Source: Alphaproteobacteria bacterium (GTDB lineage Bacteria > Pseudomonadota > Alphaproteobacteria > Caulobacterales > Maricaulaceae). From it: DNA of 63,097 nt. A model generated the notes under the pieces. It was not told where the DNA came from. It saw nothing but the letters and a program-made list of their open reading frames with translations, and searched no databases. Below, piece after piece: positions 7,592 to 16,122 of the stretch. Each line of letters begins with the position of its first letter. Position 1 is the first letter of the stretch. The translations under genes were made by a program, and so were the position numbers. The stretch lies in NCBI GenBank assembly GCA_024278855.1, contig JAJRSJ010000055.1, positions 1-63,097 on the forward strand, read 5' to 3'.

Positions 7592-8620
7592 ATGATCAAA
7601 CATGAAATCATAATCGACGGTAGTATTGGCGAAGGCGGTGGGCAGGTTTTGCGCACCTCTATCAGCCTATCTGCGATAACCGGCAAGCCTGTGCGCATAG
7701 AGAATATTCGGGCGGGGCGGAAAAAGCCGGGCTTGATGCGGCAGCATTTGACGTCCATTAAAGCGGCGGCAGAAATTTGCGCTGCCGAAACGCACGGCCT
7801 GGAGCTACGCTCTAATGCTATTAGTTTTATGCCGGGCGAGATTGAGGGCGGAGATTACCGTTTTGATATTGGTTCGGCGGGCGGAACCGTGCTTGTTGCC
7901 CAAACCATACTTCCGATATTGAGCCATGCCAAAACCCCGTCCACCGCAACCATACTCGGCGGCACCCATAATATGTGGGCGCCGACATTTGATTATCTGG
8001 AGCGTGCATTTTTGCCTTTGTTTAACCGGATGGGTGGACGCACGTCTGCCCAACTGATTAAATACGGTTTTGTGCCTGCGGGCGGCGGCGAGATTGCTCT
8101 GGCGGTTAAGCCGATACAAGAAAAACAGGCCCTTGATCTACAGGAACGTGGTGAAAAAACCGGTGCCAACATCATTGCCGTACTGGCAAACCTCAAACGC
8201 GATATCGCCAACCGCGAAATTAAAGCAATCACAAAACGTATGGACATAGATAAATCCCAAGCCGAAATCCTGCACGTAGACGGGCCGGGGCCGGGCAATG
8301 CTGTGTCTGTGTTTATGGATTATGAACATGTCACCGAAGTGTTTATCGGCCTAGGCCAACACGGGGTCAGGGCTGAAGCGGTGGCAAATTCTGTAGTCGT
8401 TGCTGCGCGGGATTATATCCTGAGTGAAGCCTGTGTTGGCCCGCATATGGCGGATCAGCTTTTATTGCCAATGGCGCTTTTGGCGGGCGGTGTATTTACA
8501 ACATCCGATATGACCGAGCATACCCGCACCAACATTGAAATTATCAAGCATTTCCTATCCGTAAAGATAAGCACTAAGCAATTGGCCCGTAAGCTTTGGG
8601 AAATCAGGGTTGAAGTTTAG
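7592..8620 (+). CDS. rtcA: RtcA, RNA 3'-terminal phosphate cyclase
   Basis: 342 aa, full length. RtcA adenylylates and cyclises RNA 3'-phosphates, making ends that RtcB can seal. The N-terminus has GSIGEGGGQVLRTSISLSAITGKPVRIENIRAGR and the substrate-binding GLMRQHLTS; the nucleophilic histidine is in TEHTRTNIEII near the C-terminus. It follows rtcB by 37 bp, the standard rtcBA order. Its 3' end is 8 bp from a convergent gene. Confidence 0.97.
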   Translation: MIKHEIIIDGSIGEGGGQVLRTSISLSAITGKPVRIENIRAGRKKPGLMRQHLTSIKAAAEICAAETHGLELRSNAISFMPGEIEGGDYRFDIGSAGGTVLVAQTILPILSHAKTPSTATILGGTHNMWAPTFDYLERAFLPLFNRMGGRTSAQLIKYGFVPAGGGEIALAVKPIQEKQALDLQERGEKTGANIIAVLANLKRDIANREIKAITKRMDIDKSQAEILHVDGPGPGNAVSVFMDYEHVTEVFIGLGQHGVRAEAVANSVVVAARDYILSEACVGPHMADQLLLPMALLAGGVFTTSDMTEHTRTNIEIIKHFLSVKISTKQLARKLWEIRVEV

Positions 8621-8628
8621 CGGAAATT

Positions 8629-9336
8629 TTATTTGCCGCTCATACCGCCTGATAGTTTGAACGCCAAATAGAGTATGAACAGGGATAGGGCGCTGACGAC
8701 GACGGCCCAAAACAAATGTGGCCCACCGATAATTTCTGCCAGAACGCCCGTATCACTGAGGCCAGCATAGCCGCCAACATTGGCCTTATTCATAAAGATA
8801 TATCCAAATTGCGATACGGCGTTTAGGCAAAATGAAATGGCGATAATATGGGCGAATAAATGCCGGAGCGCCCTATGCCCCATAAAAGCCATAGCTGTAA
8901 CGGCCACACCAAAACTCAAAACAGAAACCCGTGTGAACATATCCCCGGCCCACAGCACGACTGTCGCCAATAATGCACCCGCCAATAAAAACAAAGCCAA
9001 GCGGTTAAGCCCCAAGCGGCGCGACATTATCAGCATAATAGCCCCGGCGATAGACGGCCCCAAAAGTCCGCCGAGCAGGACAATGATGCGCTCAAAATTA
9101 CTACCGCTAAAAGTATGGGCCAAGCCCGAAAGTCCCGGCGTGATGACCATGCTTTCGAACCGTCCGCCAGACACTATTGCCCCAAGCCCGTGGCCAAGTT
9201 CATGTACCCAGGTAGACAACATCACAAATGGCAAGCCCACCAAAGGGATTTGACCAAAGGCCCAAACTAAAAACACCAAAATCCAAAACCCTTCCGGGCG
9301 GGTGATTTTATCTAAATTAATCGCAGAAACTGGAAT
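8629..9336 (-). CDS. M50-family (site-2-type) membrane metallopeptidase-like protein
   Basis: Multi-pass membrane protein with HELGH in STWVHELGHGLGAIVSGG, the zinc-binding signature of M50B-type proteases. About six further membrane segments follow. The start is uncertain: 9279 (TTG) is the first ordinary start but has no ribosome site, whereas the frame stays open to an ATT at 9336 preceded by GGGAG at 8-base spacing, adding a plausible NIPVSAINLDKITRPEGFW leader. It lies 15 bp downstream of the DUF1523 gene and probably ends that operon. The substrate is unknown; the second zinc-ligand motif is not evident. Confidence 0.7.
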   Translation of the reverse strand: MPVSAINLDKITRPEGFWILVFLVWAFGQIPLVGLPFVMLSTWVHELGHGLGAIVSGGRFESMVITPGLSGLAHTFSGSNFERIIVLLGGLLGPSIAGAIMLIMSRRLGLNRLALFLLAGALLATVVLWAGDMFTRVSVLSFGVAVTAMAFMGHRALRHLFAHIIAISFCLNAVSQFGYIFMNKANVGGYAGLSDTGVLAEIIGGPHLFWAVVVSALSLFILYLAFKLSGGMSGK

Positions 9337-9351
9337 GTTAAAATCTCCCGT

Positions 9352-10008
9352 TTATGGTTTTTTGTCTTTGGTCGTGCCGAACCAACGCCTGAACAATCCG
9401 CTGACGGCCCCGGATTTTTCTTTTAAATCTGCTTCTGCGCTTTCCGCAACATCTTCGATTTTTTCCGCTATGGGGTCAATGCGCTTGCGTTTAAACTTGC
9501 GCCACAAACGCCAAATACTGATCAGGGTGAAAGCAAGCAGGCTCAAAAAAGCAATATTAAACCACGGCACCAAGCGTGCATCTGGCCCCGCCACTTGACG
9601 GATTTTATAGGCGTTGGGAAACATGGACAAGAGCTTGATGCGCCAACCATAATGGTAAACCGCCACCCAAGTTTCGTCGTCTTTTTGGTTGGCCAAAGAT
9701 TGTGCGCGGGCCGAAAGGTCGCCGCTGTCAAATTTGAAATAGGGCGGAAACGACCAATTTGTATCTTCATTTCGGTAGACCCGGGCTTTGCCGTCCGGCC
9801 AAACGGAATTGATAAACCTTACATCACGGGTTGATTGCTTTTGCGTACCTGCGTCCGGCTTATCCCACCAAGGCGAATTGCCTATATCCATCCGCTTTAC
9901 ATCCGTACCAACGATTTGTACAATATCCCGCGACGGTAAAAAATAATGCAGCAGGGCGGCGAATACAATAATGACTAGACCGATAAATACTCGCTTTATC
10001 CATTTCAT
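9352..10008 (-). CDS. DUF1523-family membrane protein
   Basis: 218 aa with an N-terminal transmembrane segment (RVFIGLVIIVFAALLHYFLPS), a soluble middle with RDIVQIVGTDVKRMD and RDVRFINSVWPDGKARVYRNEDTNWSFPPYFKFDSGDL, and a second membrane segment after AGPDARLVPWFNIAFL. This pattern is the DUF1523 family, widespread in Alphaproteobacteria and without known function. The ATG at 10008 follows AGGAGAAAGCC. It is the penultimate gene of the minus-strand block. Confidence 0.85.
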   Translation of the reverse strand: MKWIKRVFIGLVIIVFAALLHYFLPSRDIVQIVGTDVKRMDIGNSPWWDKPDAGTQKQSTRDVRFINSVWPDGKARVYRNEDTNWSFPPYFKFDSGDLSARAQSLANQKDDETWVAVYHYGWRIKLLSMFPNAYKIRQVAGPDARLVPWFNIAFLSLLAFTLISIWRLWRKFKRKRIDPIAEKIEDVAESAEADLKEKSGAVSGLFRRWFGTTKDKKP

Positions 10009-10049
10009 GGCTTTCTCCTAGTCATAACTTTCTCCTTAACTTTTCGAGC

Positions 10050-10316
10050 TCAACTACTATTGGCCAGATATAACAGACCAATCAAAATTATAAACGGGAT
10101 GACATAGACCCCAAGAAACAATTTTGGCCGAAATGAGCGCGTATATTTTTGCATACCCTTGGCGACAAATTCGGCCTTGTCCCCCGCAGGTTTTGAAGCG
10201 TCATATTCTATCTTTAATTTCGCGCGCTGTTTAAAGCGCGACACCAAAGACAATATAACATAAATAATACTGAGCAGCACAAATATAATAACGATATTGC
10301 GGATCCAGATAATCAT
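10050..10316 (-). CDS. Small two-helix membrane protein
   Basis: 88 aa from the ATG at 10316, which overlaps the TGA of the upstream 444-aa gene as ATGA, a sign of translational coupling. Two hydrophobic segments (NIVIIFVLLSIIYVILSLV and LFLGVYVIPFIILIGLLYL) flank a charged linker with KQRAKLKIEYDASKP. No family recognised. Probably a membrane partner in the same complex as its neighbours. Confidence 0.75.
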   Translation of the reverse strand: MIIWIRNIVIIFVLLSIIYVILSLVSRFKQRAKLKIEYDASKPAGDKAEFVAKGMQKYTRSFRPKLFLGVYVIPFIILIGLLYLANSS

Positions 10317-11647
10317 GGTTTTACCCTTCTTAAATTTACAGGGTTCCAAGGGCCGGCATAGCTTTCCTCTTCTGTCATACTTGGCTCAGGACCGAACAGA
10401 GTTTCGCGCGCACCCGCTTTATCAATGACATATTCCTCGGCCAGAAAATTTGAGACATATTCTTTCTTGACCTCCGACCAGCTGCGGTAAGCCCTATAAA
10501 ATGCGTCCTTGTGGCAAATGAATAATTGCCTGAAATCAAGGGGCGATAATTCCGCCAAAAGCATATTGATCAAATCCCGGTCCACGTGCTGACTAGCCCG
10601 CAGCGCATAGAAAAATGCCGGATGGTCAGAGCCTAGCTGCGGCTCTTCTCCGCCCCTATTGGCCCAACGCCACACCTGCATCAGGCCGTGAAATTCCGGC
10701 GGTAATTTGTCCGCATATTTTCGGCCAATTTGGCGGATTTGTTGGCGGGTCAACTCGCCGAGTTCGTCGCCCATATTGGCCGCCGTTGCGATGGTGACGA
10801 AATCTATTTTCTGTTTAATAATTAAGGCGGCTTCGCGGTTCTGGTTTGGGGCTATGGGCTCGGCCAGTTTCAAGTCACTCAGAAAGCGGGCAATTTCGTC
10901 CCGGTCATCAAATGTCAAAACATTGTCCACGGGCAAAGCATCCAACCCCTCCACATCCCCTCGGGCAATGAGTGTTGGTGTAGCGACATCGCGAAACACA
11001 TATATACCGCCAAAATGACGGGTATAATAATTTCCTTGGGTATAGGTTTTGGTTTTCAACGTGACAGGATGACGCTGAATATTTCCGGTATGTTTGGCCA
11101 GTTCAATCATATCAGCGATCAACACATCATCCCACCAAGCATCGTCTTTGCTCATGAATGTGTCAATATGGTCTTGCAGGGTATTTGCTTCGGCGATGTG
11201 GGACTGGATGGTATCCGCTTCAATGGTGATTTGGTTGATCTTCAATAAATCCGCCGGACGGCTAATGGAAAACACCGAGTTCAGCAACTCCCCCGCCACC
11301 GCCTCACGGGCGGTCAAGGCAAAGAGCTCGTCCTCGTTTTCGGCAATGAAATTGCGCAAGATAGAACGCGAAGTGGAAAACTGCGCGTTTAAAAGTGGCG
11401 CGGTTTTTTGCTCGGTAGTCAGCAGAATAAATTGTCGATTACAGCCATTGGGATTGAGATAAAGATTGTCGCCAAATTCTTCGCCTATTTCTGGTGAAAA
11501 ACCGGAAATATCCATGTGAAATTCAGTGAGTTTGGTCTGTTTTCCAATGAGGTGTTGCAAAGCCCGGTTATAGCGCCCGACTAGCGCAGGCGCACTAACC
11601 TCGACCAAATTGCCGAACATCAAACTACGTCTGACAAGCCGCATCAT
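10313..11647 (-). CDS. Conserved protein of unknown function (DUF6638-like)
   Basis: 444 aa, soluble, no signal peptide. I recognise the opening pattern (RRSLMFGNLVEVSAPALVGRYNRAL, TEFHMDISGFSPEIGEEFGDNLYLNPNGCNRQFILLTTEQK) as a protein family conserved in Alphaproteobacteria, which I recall as DUF6638; the number is from memory. A central DDAWWDDVLIADMIELA motif is striking. No catalytic signature is visible. It is the fourth gene of the TelA-like/AAA+ block and is coupled to the next gene by ATGA. Confidence 0.7.
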   Translation of the reverse strand: MMRLVRRSLMFGNLVEVSAPALVGRYNRALQHLIGKQTKLTEFHMDISGFSPEIGEEFGDNLYLNPNGCNRQFILLTTEQKTAPLLNAQFSTSRSILRNFIAENEDELFALTAREAVAGELLNSVFSISRPADLLKINQITIEADTIQSHIAEANTLQDHIDTFMSKDDAWWDDVLIADMIELAKHTGNIQRHPVTLKTKTYTQGNYYTRHFGGIYVFRDVATPTLIARGDVEGLDALPVDNVLTFDDRDEIARFLSDLKLAEPIAPNQNREAALIIKQKIDFVTIATAANMGDELGELTRQQIRQIGRKYADKLPPEFHGLMQVWRWANRGGEEPQLGSDHPAFFYALRASQHVDRDLINMLLAELSPLDFRQLFICHKDAFYRAYRSWSEVKKEYVSNFLAEEYVIDKAGARETLFGPEPSMTEEESYAGPWNPVNLRRVKP

Positions 11648-11688
11648 GTTTTTCTTCCTCCGTTTTTCCCTCTTTTATATAACAAAGA

Positions 11689-11777
11689 TGGGGAAGTACC
11701 CCGAAGGGGGGATGGGGGAGTGCCCTCTTGGTGCAAGAGCTTCGGCACTTCCCCCGTAATAAACAGGGGAAGGAAAG
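11689..11777. repeat. GC-rich fold-back intergenic repeat
   Basis: The gap before the 444-aa gene holds GGGGAAGT near 11689, then GGGGGAGTGCC and CGGCACTTCCCCC, which pair around a ~19-base loop, followed by another GGGGAAGG. Such GGGGAAGTNCC elements are usually dispersed intergenic repeats. It could attenuate or stabilise the mRNA between the AAA+ gene and the 444-aa gene. Confidence 0.55.
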
Positions 11778-11789
11778 TTTGCGTGCCCT

Positions 11790-13736
11790 TCATTTCTTCC
11801 CCTTCATACACCGCCGCCTTGCTTCTTCCATACGCTGCATATCGCGCACGGCGTTATCTATAGCCACCTCGTCGGATTTATCGGCGTAGCGGAACTCACT
11901 ATCGGCGTAGCGGTTAATCTCCTGGATGACCATATCAATGGTGATGGGCCTCGACAGGTCTTTTATCATGGCCAATGTGGTGTCATAATTTTTGGCTAAA
12001 AACAGCTCCGTGTTTTCCATCCATGCGTCCGGTAGTTCGAAATCCATCGCCCTGACTTTAACGGCGTCAGTGATGTTTTTTACGGCCCGGCCTGTAAAGC
12101 GGGCATCAACCTCCTGTATGGCTTTTAAATATGTGCCTAATTTTGTAATCGTATCGAGCTTACCAATTTTTTTCGCTGTCCCCTCATAGACTTCAAGCAA
12201 GCCGTCTTCATGGGGCTTGGCGTGGCTTGAATAGCTAGCGGCGACGGCCTTTTCGATTTTCTGGGCTTCAAATAATTTGTGATCACCGACGGGAATATCG
12301 TGATTTTCGCCCATGAGCAAATGCAGTATATCAATATAGTCGGCGCGAGAAATTGGCCCGTCCACCAAAAATCTGGCCGCCGCCCTTTGCCGCAAAGCGT
12401 CATCAACGTTTTCAGGATAGTTGGAAAACATACCGAACGTACAATTGCCGCGCACCACCGTATTGGCTCCGCCGAAGCTTTCCATCAACACGGCGGTAAT
12501 CTCTAATTGCCCGGCGCTAGATTGCCTGTCGCCGCGCTTTCCGGCCAATTGATCTATATCGTCTATGGTGCCAAAGCCGATAACATTAGGGTCAATAATA
12601 TTGTTGATAAAAGCCTTGGCGTTTTGAGCCGATTTACCTTGGTAGCTGTCAATGCTGTCGGTGGACAGGTTCTCATAGCGAAATACATAGCCGGCGTTTT
12701 CGCAATAGCCGTTGATCAACCCGGCCATCATTTGAATGAGCGTGGTCTTGCCCGTACCCGGCGCACCGTCGCCCATAAAGGTGAAAATGAAACCGCCAAG
12801 CTCGGCGAACGGATTAAGCTTGCGCTCAAAATCATATGCCATTAGCATTTTCGATAATTTCATGGCCTGGTATTTGGCAATATGATTGCCAACAACCTCA
12901 TGGGGTTTTTTAAAGGTCATGGTCAGTGGTGTCGACTTGGCGCGAACGGCGGGGGTGAAGCCGTCGATTACAAAATTATCGTCTTCTACATGATAGCTAA
13001 CCGAGGTAAATGCGCCCAACTTAGGCGTGTTGGCGGCCCGTAAGGCCACCTTGTCCATCAACTTTTCCGTAAAGGCAATCACCACTGCTAGCAATTTTTC
13101 GTCGCTGTCAGCAAACAATGCCAAATCTTGGTCAAGCTCCCACAATGCACCGCTTAAGGCCAGGTGCGGGTTGTCGCACAGCACTTCTGCGACCTCGCCG
13201 ATCTCCACATTTAAGGCTGCCGCGCTTGCATGATTGGACGCCAATAAAAACCCGGTCATATTGGCAAAGACATGCAGGCTGATCAGCGCAGATGCGGCTA
13301 GCAAATCCCCAAACTCCGCAGATTTGCTCTTGCCCAAATTGCCCGCAAGATTGTCTTTGAGCATGGCGGTCAGTCCGGTCTGGTCCGCATATTGATCAGA
13401 CACTAGCATGGAAACTGCTAATGCACGGCGCAGGGCGTGCAAAACACTTGCTTGGGCTGGGCTAGTCAACGGATCATTTTCACGAGACGCCGAAACCCGC
13501 TCAGCCAAATGCACACCCTCGGGCCGGGCCGTGGATTTTGTCACCAGGCCGGGCGTGGTTGTGCGAAAGCGGCGACGTCTTCCAATGCCGGGCGACCTTT
13601 GCGAGGCCGCTTTGGGTTTCGTTTCTTTGGCCAGTCTGGGTGTATGGTCAAACCCGTCTAACAAGTTTTCTGCAGCGCTATATTTTTCGCGCACCAAGTC
13701 TTCTTTAAGCGGCATCTGGTCTGTTGTATTGGACAT
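11790..13736 (-). CDS. AAA+ ATPase of the TelA-like block
   Basis: 648 aa. A basic, low-complexity N-terminus (~1-80; RSPGIGRRRRFRTT) precedes a helical region and then an AAA+ core: Walker A GDGAPGTGKTTL near residue 325, Walker B region FGTIDDIDQLAG, sensor 1 in FGMFSNYPENVDDALRQRAAARF. The C-terminus is helical (MEEARRRCMKGKK). ATPase activity is well supported; substrate is not. Start at 13736 has AAGAGGG upstream. 8 bp after the 386-aa gene, so clearly one operon. Confidence 0.85.
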   Translation of the reverse strand: MSNTTDQMPLKEDLVREKYSAAENLLDGFDHTPRLAKETKPKAASQRSPGIGRRRRFRTTTPGLVTKSTARPEGVHLAERVSASRENDPLTSPAQASVLHALRRALAVSMLVSDQYADQTGLTAMLKDNLAGNLGKSKSAEFGDLLAASALISLHVFANMTGFLLASNHASAAALNVEIGEVAEVLCDNPHLALSGALWELDQDLALFADSDEKLLAVVIAFTEKLMDKVALRAANTPKLGAFTSVSYHVEDDNFVIDGFTPAVRAKSTPLTMTFKKPHEVVGNHIAKYQAMKLSKMLMAYDFERKLNPFAELGGFIFTFMGDGAPGTGKTTLIQMMAGLINGYCENAGYVFRYENLSTDSIDSYQGKSAQNAKAFINNIIDPNVIGFGTIDDIDQLAGKRGDRQSSAGQLEITAVLMESFGGANTVVRGNCTFGMFSNYPENVDDALRQRAAARFLVDGPISRADYIDILHLLMGENHDIPVGDHKLFEAQKIEKAVAASYSSHAKPHEDGLLEVYEGTAKKIGKLDTITKLGTYLKAIQEVDARFTGRAVKNITDAVKVRAMDFELPDAWMENTELFLAKNYDTTLAMIKDLSRPITIDMVIQEINRYADSEFRYADKSDEVAIDNAVRDMQRMEEARRRCMKGKK

Positions 13737-13744
13737 ATTCCCTC

Positions 13745-14905
13745 TTATTTATAACTTAGGATTTTGGCGTTTTTGCCAACTACATATTTACGGTGGCCCC
13801 GTAGGCCCGCCGGATTTTTCTCTTCCAACACCTGAAAGGCCCGGTGGGGCAGGATAAGCGAACGGTTAATATCTGTTGCCCCGCTTCCAGCCCCGGCTAA
13901 AGCTAGCGTATCAATATCAAATACCTGGCGCTTGGCCGTTGAAAACATGCCGGTTTTCTCAGTAATGGTGTTTTTTGAGCGTAATGTCTCTACCGTCCAA
14001 GCCAACGCCCAGTCTAACCCAGGCTTGCTTTTGGCTTGCCCAAGCACGCTTCTAAGCGGCCCGGATTGCTGGGTGAACTTGTGACTATACATTGGCCCCA
14101 AATGAAAGCGGCGGAAATATTTTGGATGCAGATCATCAAAATCCCGATCAAAGCCCCGCGCTATTGTCACCAGTTTTAAGGCGGACATGGACTGGGCCAT
14201 TAAATGTGCTTTCACCCGTGGCCAACGTTTTTGGTCGCGCGGCAAGGCTTTGCGGCCCGTATCTTCCAACTCCATAATATACACACAAGGCACATTGGTT
14301 TGGCTGTCATAGCTTGCCCAGTGCAATAAATAAGTGCGGCGCGCGCGTGTGGATTTATGGCGTATCCATATGCCTTGGGGATCGTTGCGCGGCAAAAACA
14401 ATGATGCATCGTTTAAATATTCATAATAAATACGTTGGGACAAAGCGAATTGCAATTTGGTCGGGGCGGACTGCTCTGACAAGATATGGTTGACCATATC
14501 GCGCTTTAGTTTTTTTTGTTCGGGCAAGGACTTTAAATGCCGCTTCGCCTGCAAAGCATCGGCGGCCATTTGCAACAACTCTTCATAGATGGGGAAACCG
14601 CTATCGGTTTTATCAATACTCAGCAAGCGCGCTGCATGTTCCCCAACCCGGTTGGCCATCAAAAATTTGTAAGACAGAGCCGTGAATGTATAGGACAGGC
14701 CGAGCATATACATTTGCAATATGGTCGATTCGGATTCCGATATCAGTCCTTCGTCCTCGGATAATTTGGCCACTTCGCGCAAATGTGAGATAATGCGTTC
14801 AAACTTGGCAAAATAACGCCGCGTCGCCTGGGCATCTTTTAAAACCTTGTGATCAACTGTCAGGACTTTTTTAGCTGAAGCAGCAGATTTTGATGTTTTC
14901 GACAC
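13745..14905 (-). CDS. Conserved protein of unknown function in the TelA-like block
   Basis: 386 aa, soluble, starting at GTG 14905. The first 150 residues look helical (AKFERIISHLREVAKLSEDEGLISESESTILQMYMLGLSYTF); the second part has mixed strands with WIRHKSTRARRTYLLHWASYDSQTNVPCVYIMELEDTG. No motif I recognise. Nine bases separate it from the TelA-like gene and eight from the ATPase, so it almost surely acts with them. Confidence 0.7.
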   Translation of the reverse strand: MSKTSKSAASAKKVLTVDHKVLKDAQATRRYFAKFERIISHLREVAKLSEDEGLISESESTILQMYMLGLSYTFTALSYKFLMANRVGEHAARLLSIDKTDSGFPIYEELLQMAADALQAKRHLKSLPEQKKLKRDMVNHILSEQSAPTKLQFALSQRIYYEYLNDASLFLPRNDPQGIWIRHKSTRARRTYLLHWASYDSQTNVPCVYIMELEDTGRKALPRDQKRWPRVKAHLMAQSMSALKLVTIARGFDRDFDDLHPKYFRRFHLGPMYSHKFTQQSGPLRSVLGQAKSKPGLDWALAWTVETLRSKNTITEKTGMFSTAKRQVFDIDTLALAGAGSGATDINRSLILPHRAFQVLEEKNPAGLRGHRKYVVGKNAKILSYK

Positions 14906-14914
14906 CCAAACGTC

Positions 14915-16000
14915 CTAAAGACTATGCTCGCCGTAAGCGTTTTTGTCGTGCATTTCTATGATTTTGGCGAAACGTCTAGCGAAGCGTTCATCCGCCTTGG
15001 CTTTTTGCTCCAATACTTTACGGGCATAAACCATATGGTCTTCATGGCTTTCCATCATTTCGGCCATGCGGGTATTGGTGGCCGAGCCGATGGCCGACAT
15101 AGCGGCCTGAGCTTCCTGGTCAGTTTGCACACCGATTTCGTTGATACGGTGGGCCACATCTTGTTGTTGGGCGGTTTTTAAGGATTTGGTCAAAGCATCA
15201 TAAAGCACGACCCGCTGCTTGGTGTCGGTTTGCAATTTGTTGATTAGCACCATTTGGGTCGCGGCCTGGTTTTGCAGGCTATCGACCCAAGATTTACCCT
15301 TTTCGATATAGCGCTCTAGGGTTTGACTTTCGGCCAGTTTAACCTGTTCCATTTGCGCGGCTTCATTATATTTACCGTTTAGCTCGGCCAGTTGGCTTTC
15401 CAATTTGGTGCGCGCAGCAGCGTCTTGCTCCATGGAAATTTTGTTTTCAAGCTCGATGATTTGCGGGTCCATGTCCAATAACTCGGCCTTAAGGCTCTCC
15501 AAAGTTCCGACGGCGGCTTCGCGGTCAGCCAGGGTTTGGGTTAAATTGGTCTCAACACGTTCTTTATGGGTTTGCAGGGTATCAAGTTGGTCGGTCAGCA
15601 ATTTGGTGATGACATTGGATTTACCGATTAAGTCTTGAAGCTTGTCGTCAATACTGGCCATACGCACCCGTTCCTGACGCATACTTTCGGCGCGTCTCTT
15701 GGAAAAAATCCCGACAAAGCTTTCCCATCCGGTCTTGGAACGCATACCGTCAAATTCTTTGGAAAACCCCGACGTCACATCATCAAGCCCTAAAATCAAA
15801 TCGGCGATATTGGCGTTCATAGCTTCGGCGTGGGCATGGACATCATCCAAAGACGCATTTTCAATGTCTATGGAAATATCATTTCCCGCCGCCATTTTGG
15901 TGCGCGCCGTTTCGATTTTGCCCGACAGTTCAGCAATTTGGGCCTGAGCTTTCGCCACCTCTTTTTTGGATTTTTCAATTTGTGATGCAAAATCGGACAT
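14915..16000 (-). CDS. TelA-like coiled-coil protein
   Basis: 361 aa, predicted almost wholly helical with long coiled coils (1-50 and ~115-330). The centre (LLTDQLDTLQTHKERVETNLTQTLADREAAVGTLESL, then LERYIEKGKSWVDSL and RVVLYDALTKSLKTAQQ) resembles the toxic-anion-resistance TelA family. In other bacteria TelA proteins occur with ter-type stress operons, but no TerD-like gene is visible here. ATG at 16000 follows GGGGAG. It is the first gene of the block, with 122 bp upstream holding its probable promoter. Confidence 0.75.
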   Translation of the reverse strand: MSDFASQIEKSKKEVAKAQAQIAELSGKIETARTKMAAGNDISIDIENASLDDVHAHAEAMNANIADLILGLDDVTSGFSKEFDGMRSKTGWESFVGIFSKRRAESMRQERVRMASIDDKLQDLIGKSNVITKLLTDQLDTLQTHKERVETNLTQTLADREAAVGTLESLKAELLDMDPQIIELENKISMEQDAAARTKLESQLAELNGKYNEAAQMEQVKLAESQTLERYIEKGKSWVDSLQNQAATQMVLINKLQTDTKQRVVLYDALTKSLKTAQQQDVAHRINEIGVQTDQEAQAAMSAIGSATNTRMAEMMESHEDHMVYARKVLEQKAKADERFARRFAKIIEMHDKNAYGEHSL

Positions 16001-16074
16001 ACCGTCTCCCCTGAATTTTTATACCAAGTGGGCAGGCTGCGCACTATCTGATATACATTAACATATAGGAATTT

Positions 16075-16101
16075 ATTTGCAAATTTCAATTGCGTGCGCA
16101 A
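16075..16101. promoter_or_regulatory. Paired palindromes upstream of the TelA-like operon
   Basis: ATTTGCAAAT (16075-16084) and TTGCGTGCGCAA (16090-16101, 5-bp arms around TG) sit side by side about 75-100 bp upstream of the TelA-like ATG. Two adjacent dyads in a short intergenic region suggest a regulator site; no factor can be named. Confidence 0.35.
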
Positions 16102-16122
16102 AACATTTTATGTGGCCATCAT

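Noticed and set aside
14915-16000. Reading the TelA-like block as a tellurite-resistance (ter) operon
   Set aside because: No TerD, TerC, TerB or TerY-like protein is visible; only the coiled-coil protein resembles TelA, so the name would overstate the evidence.
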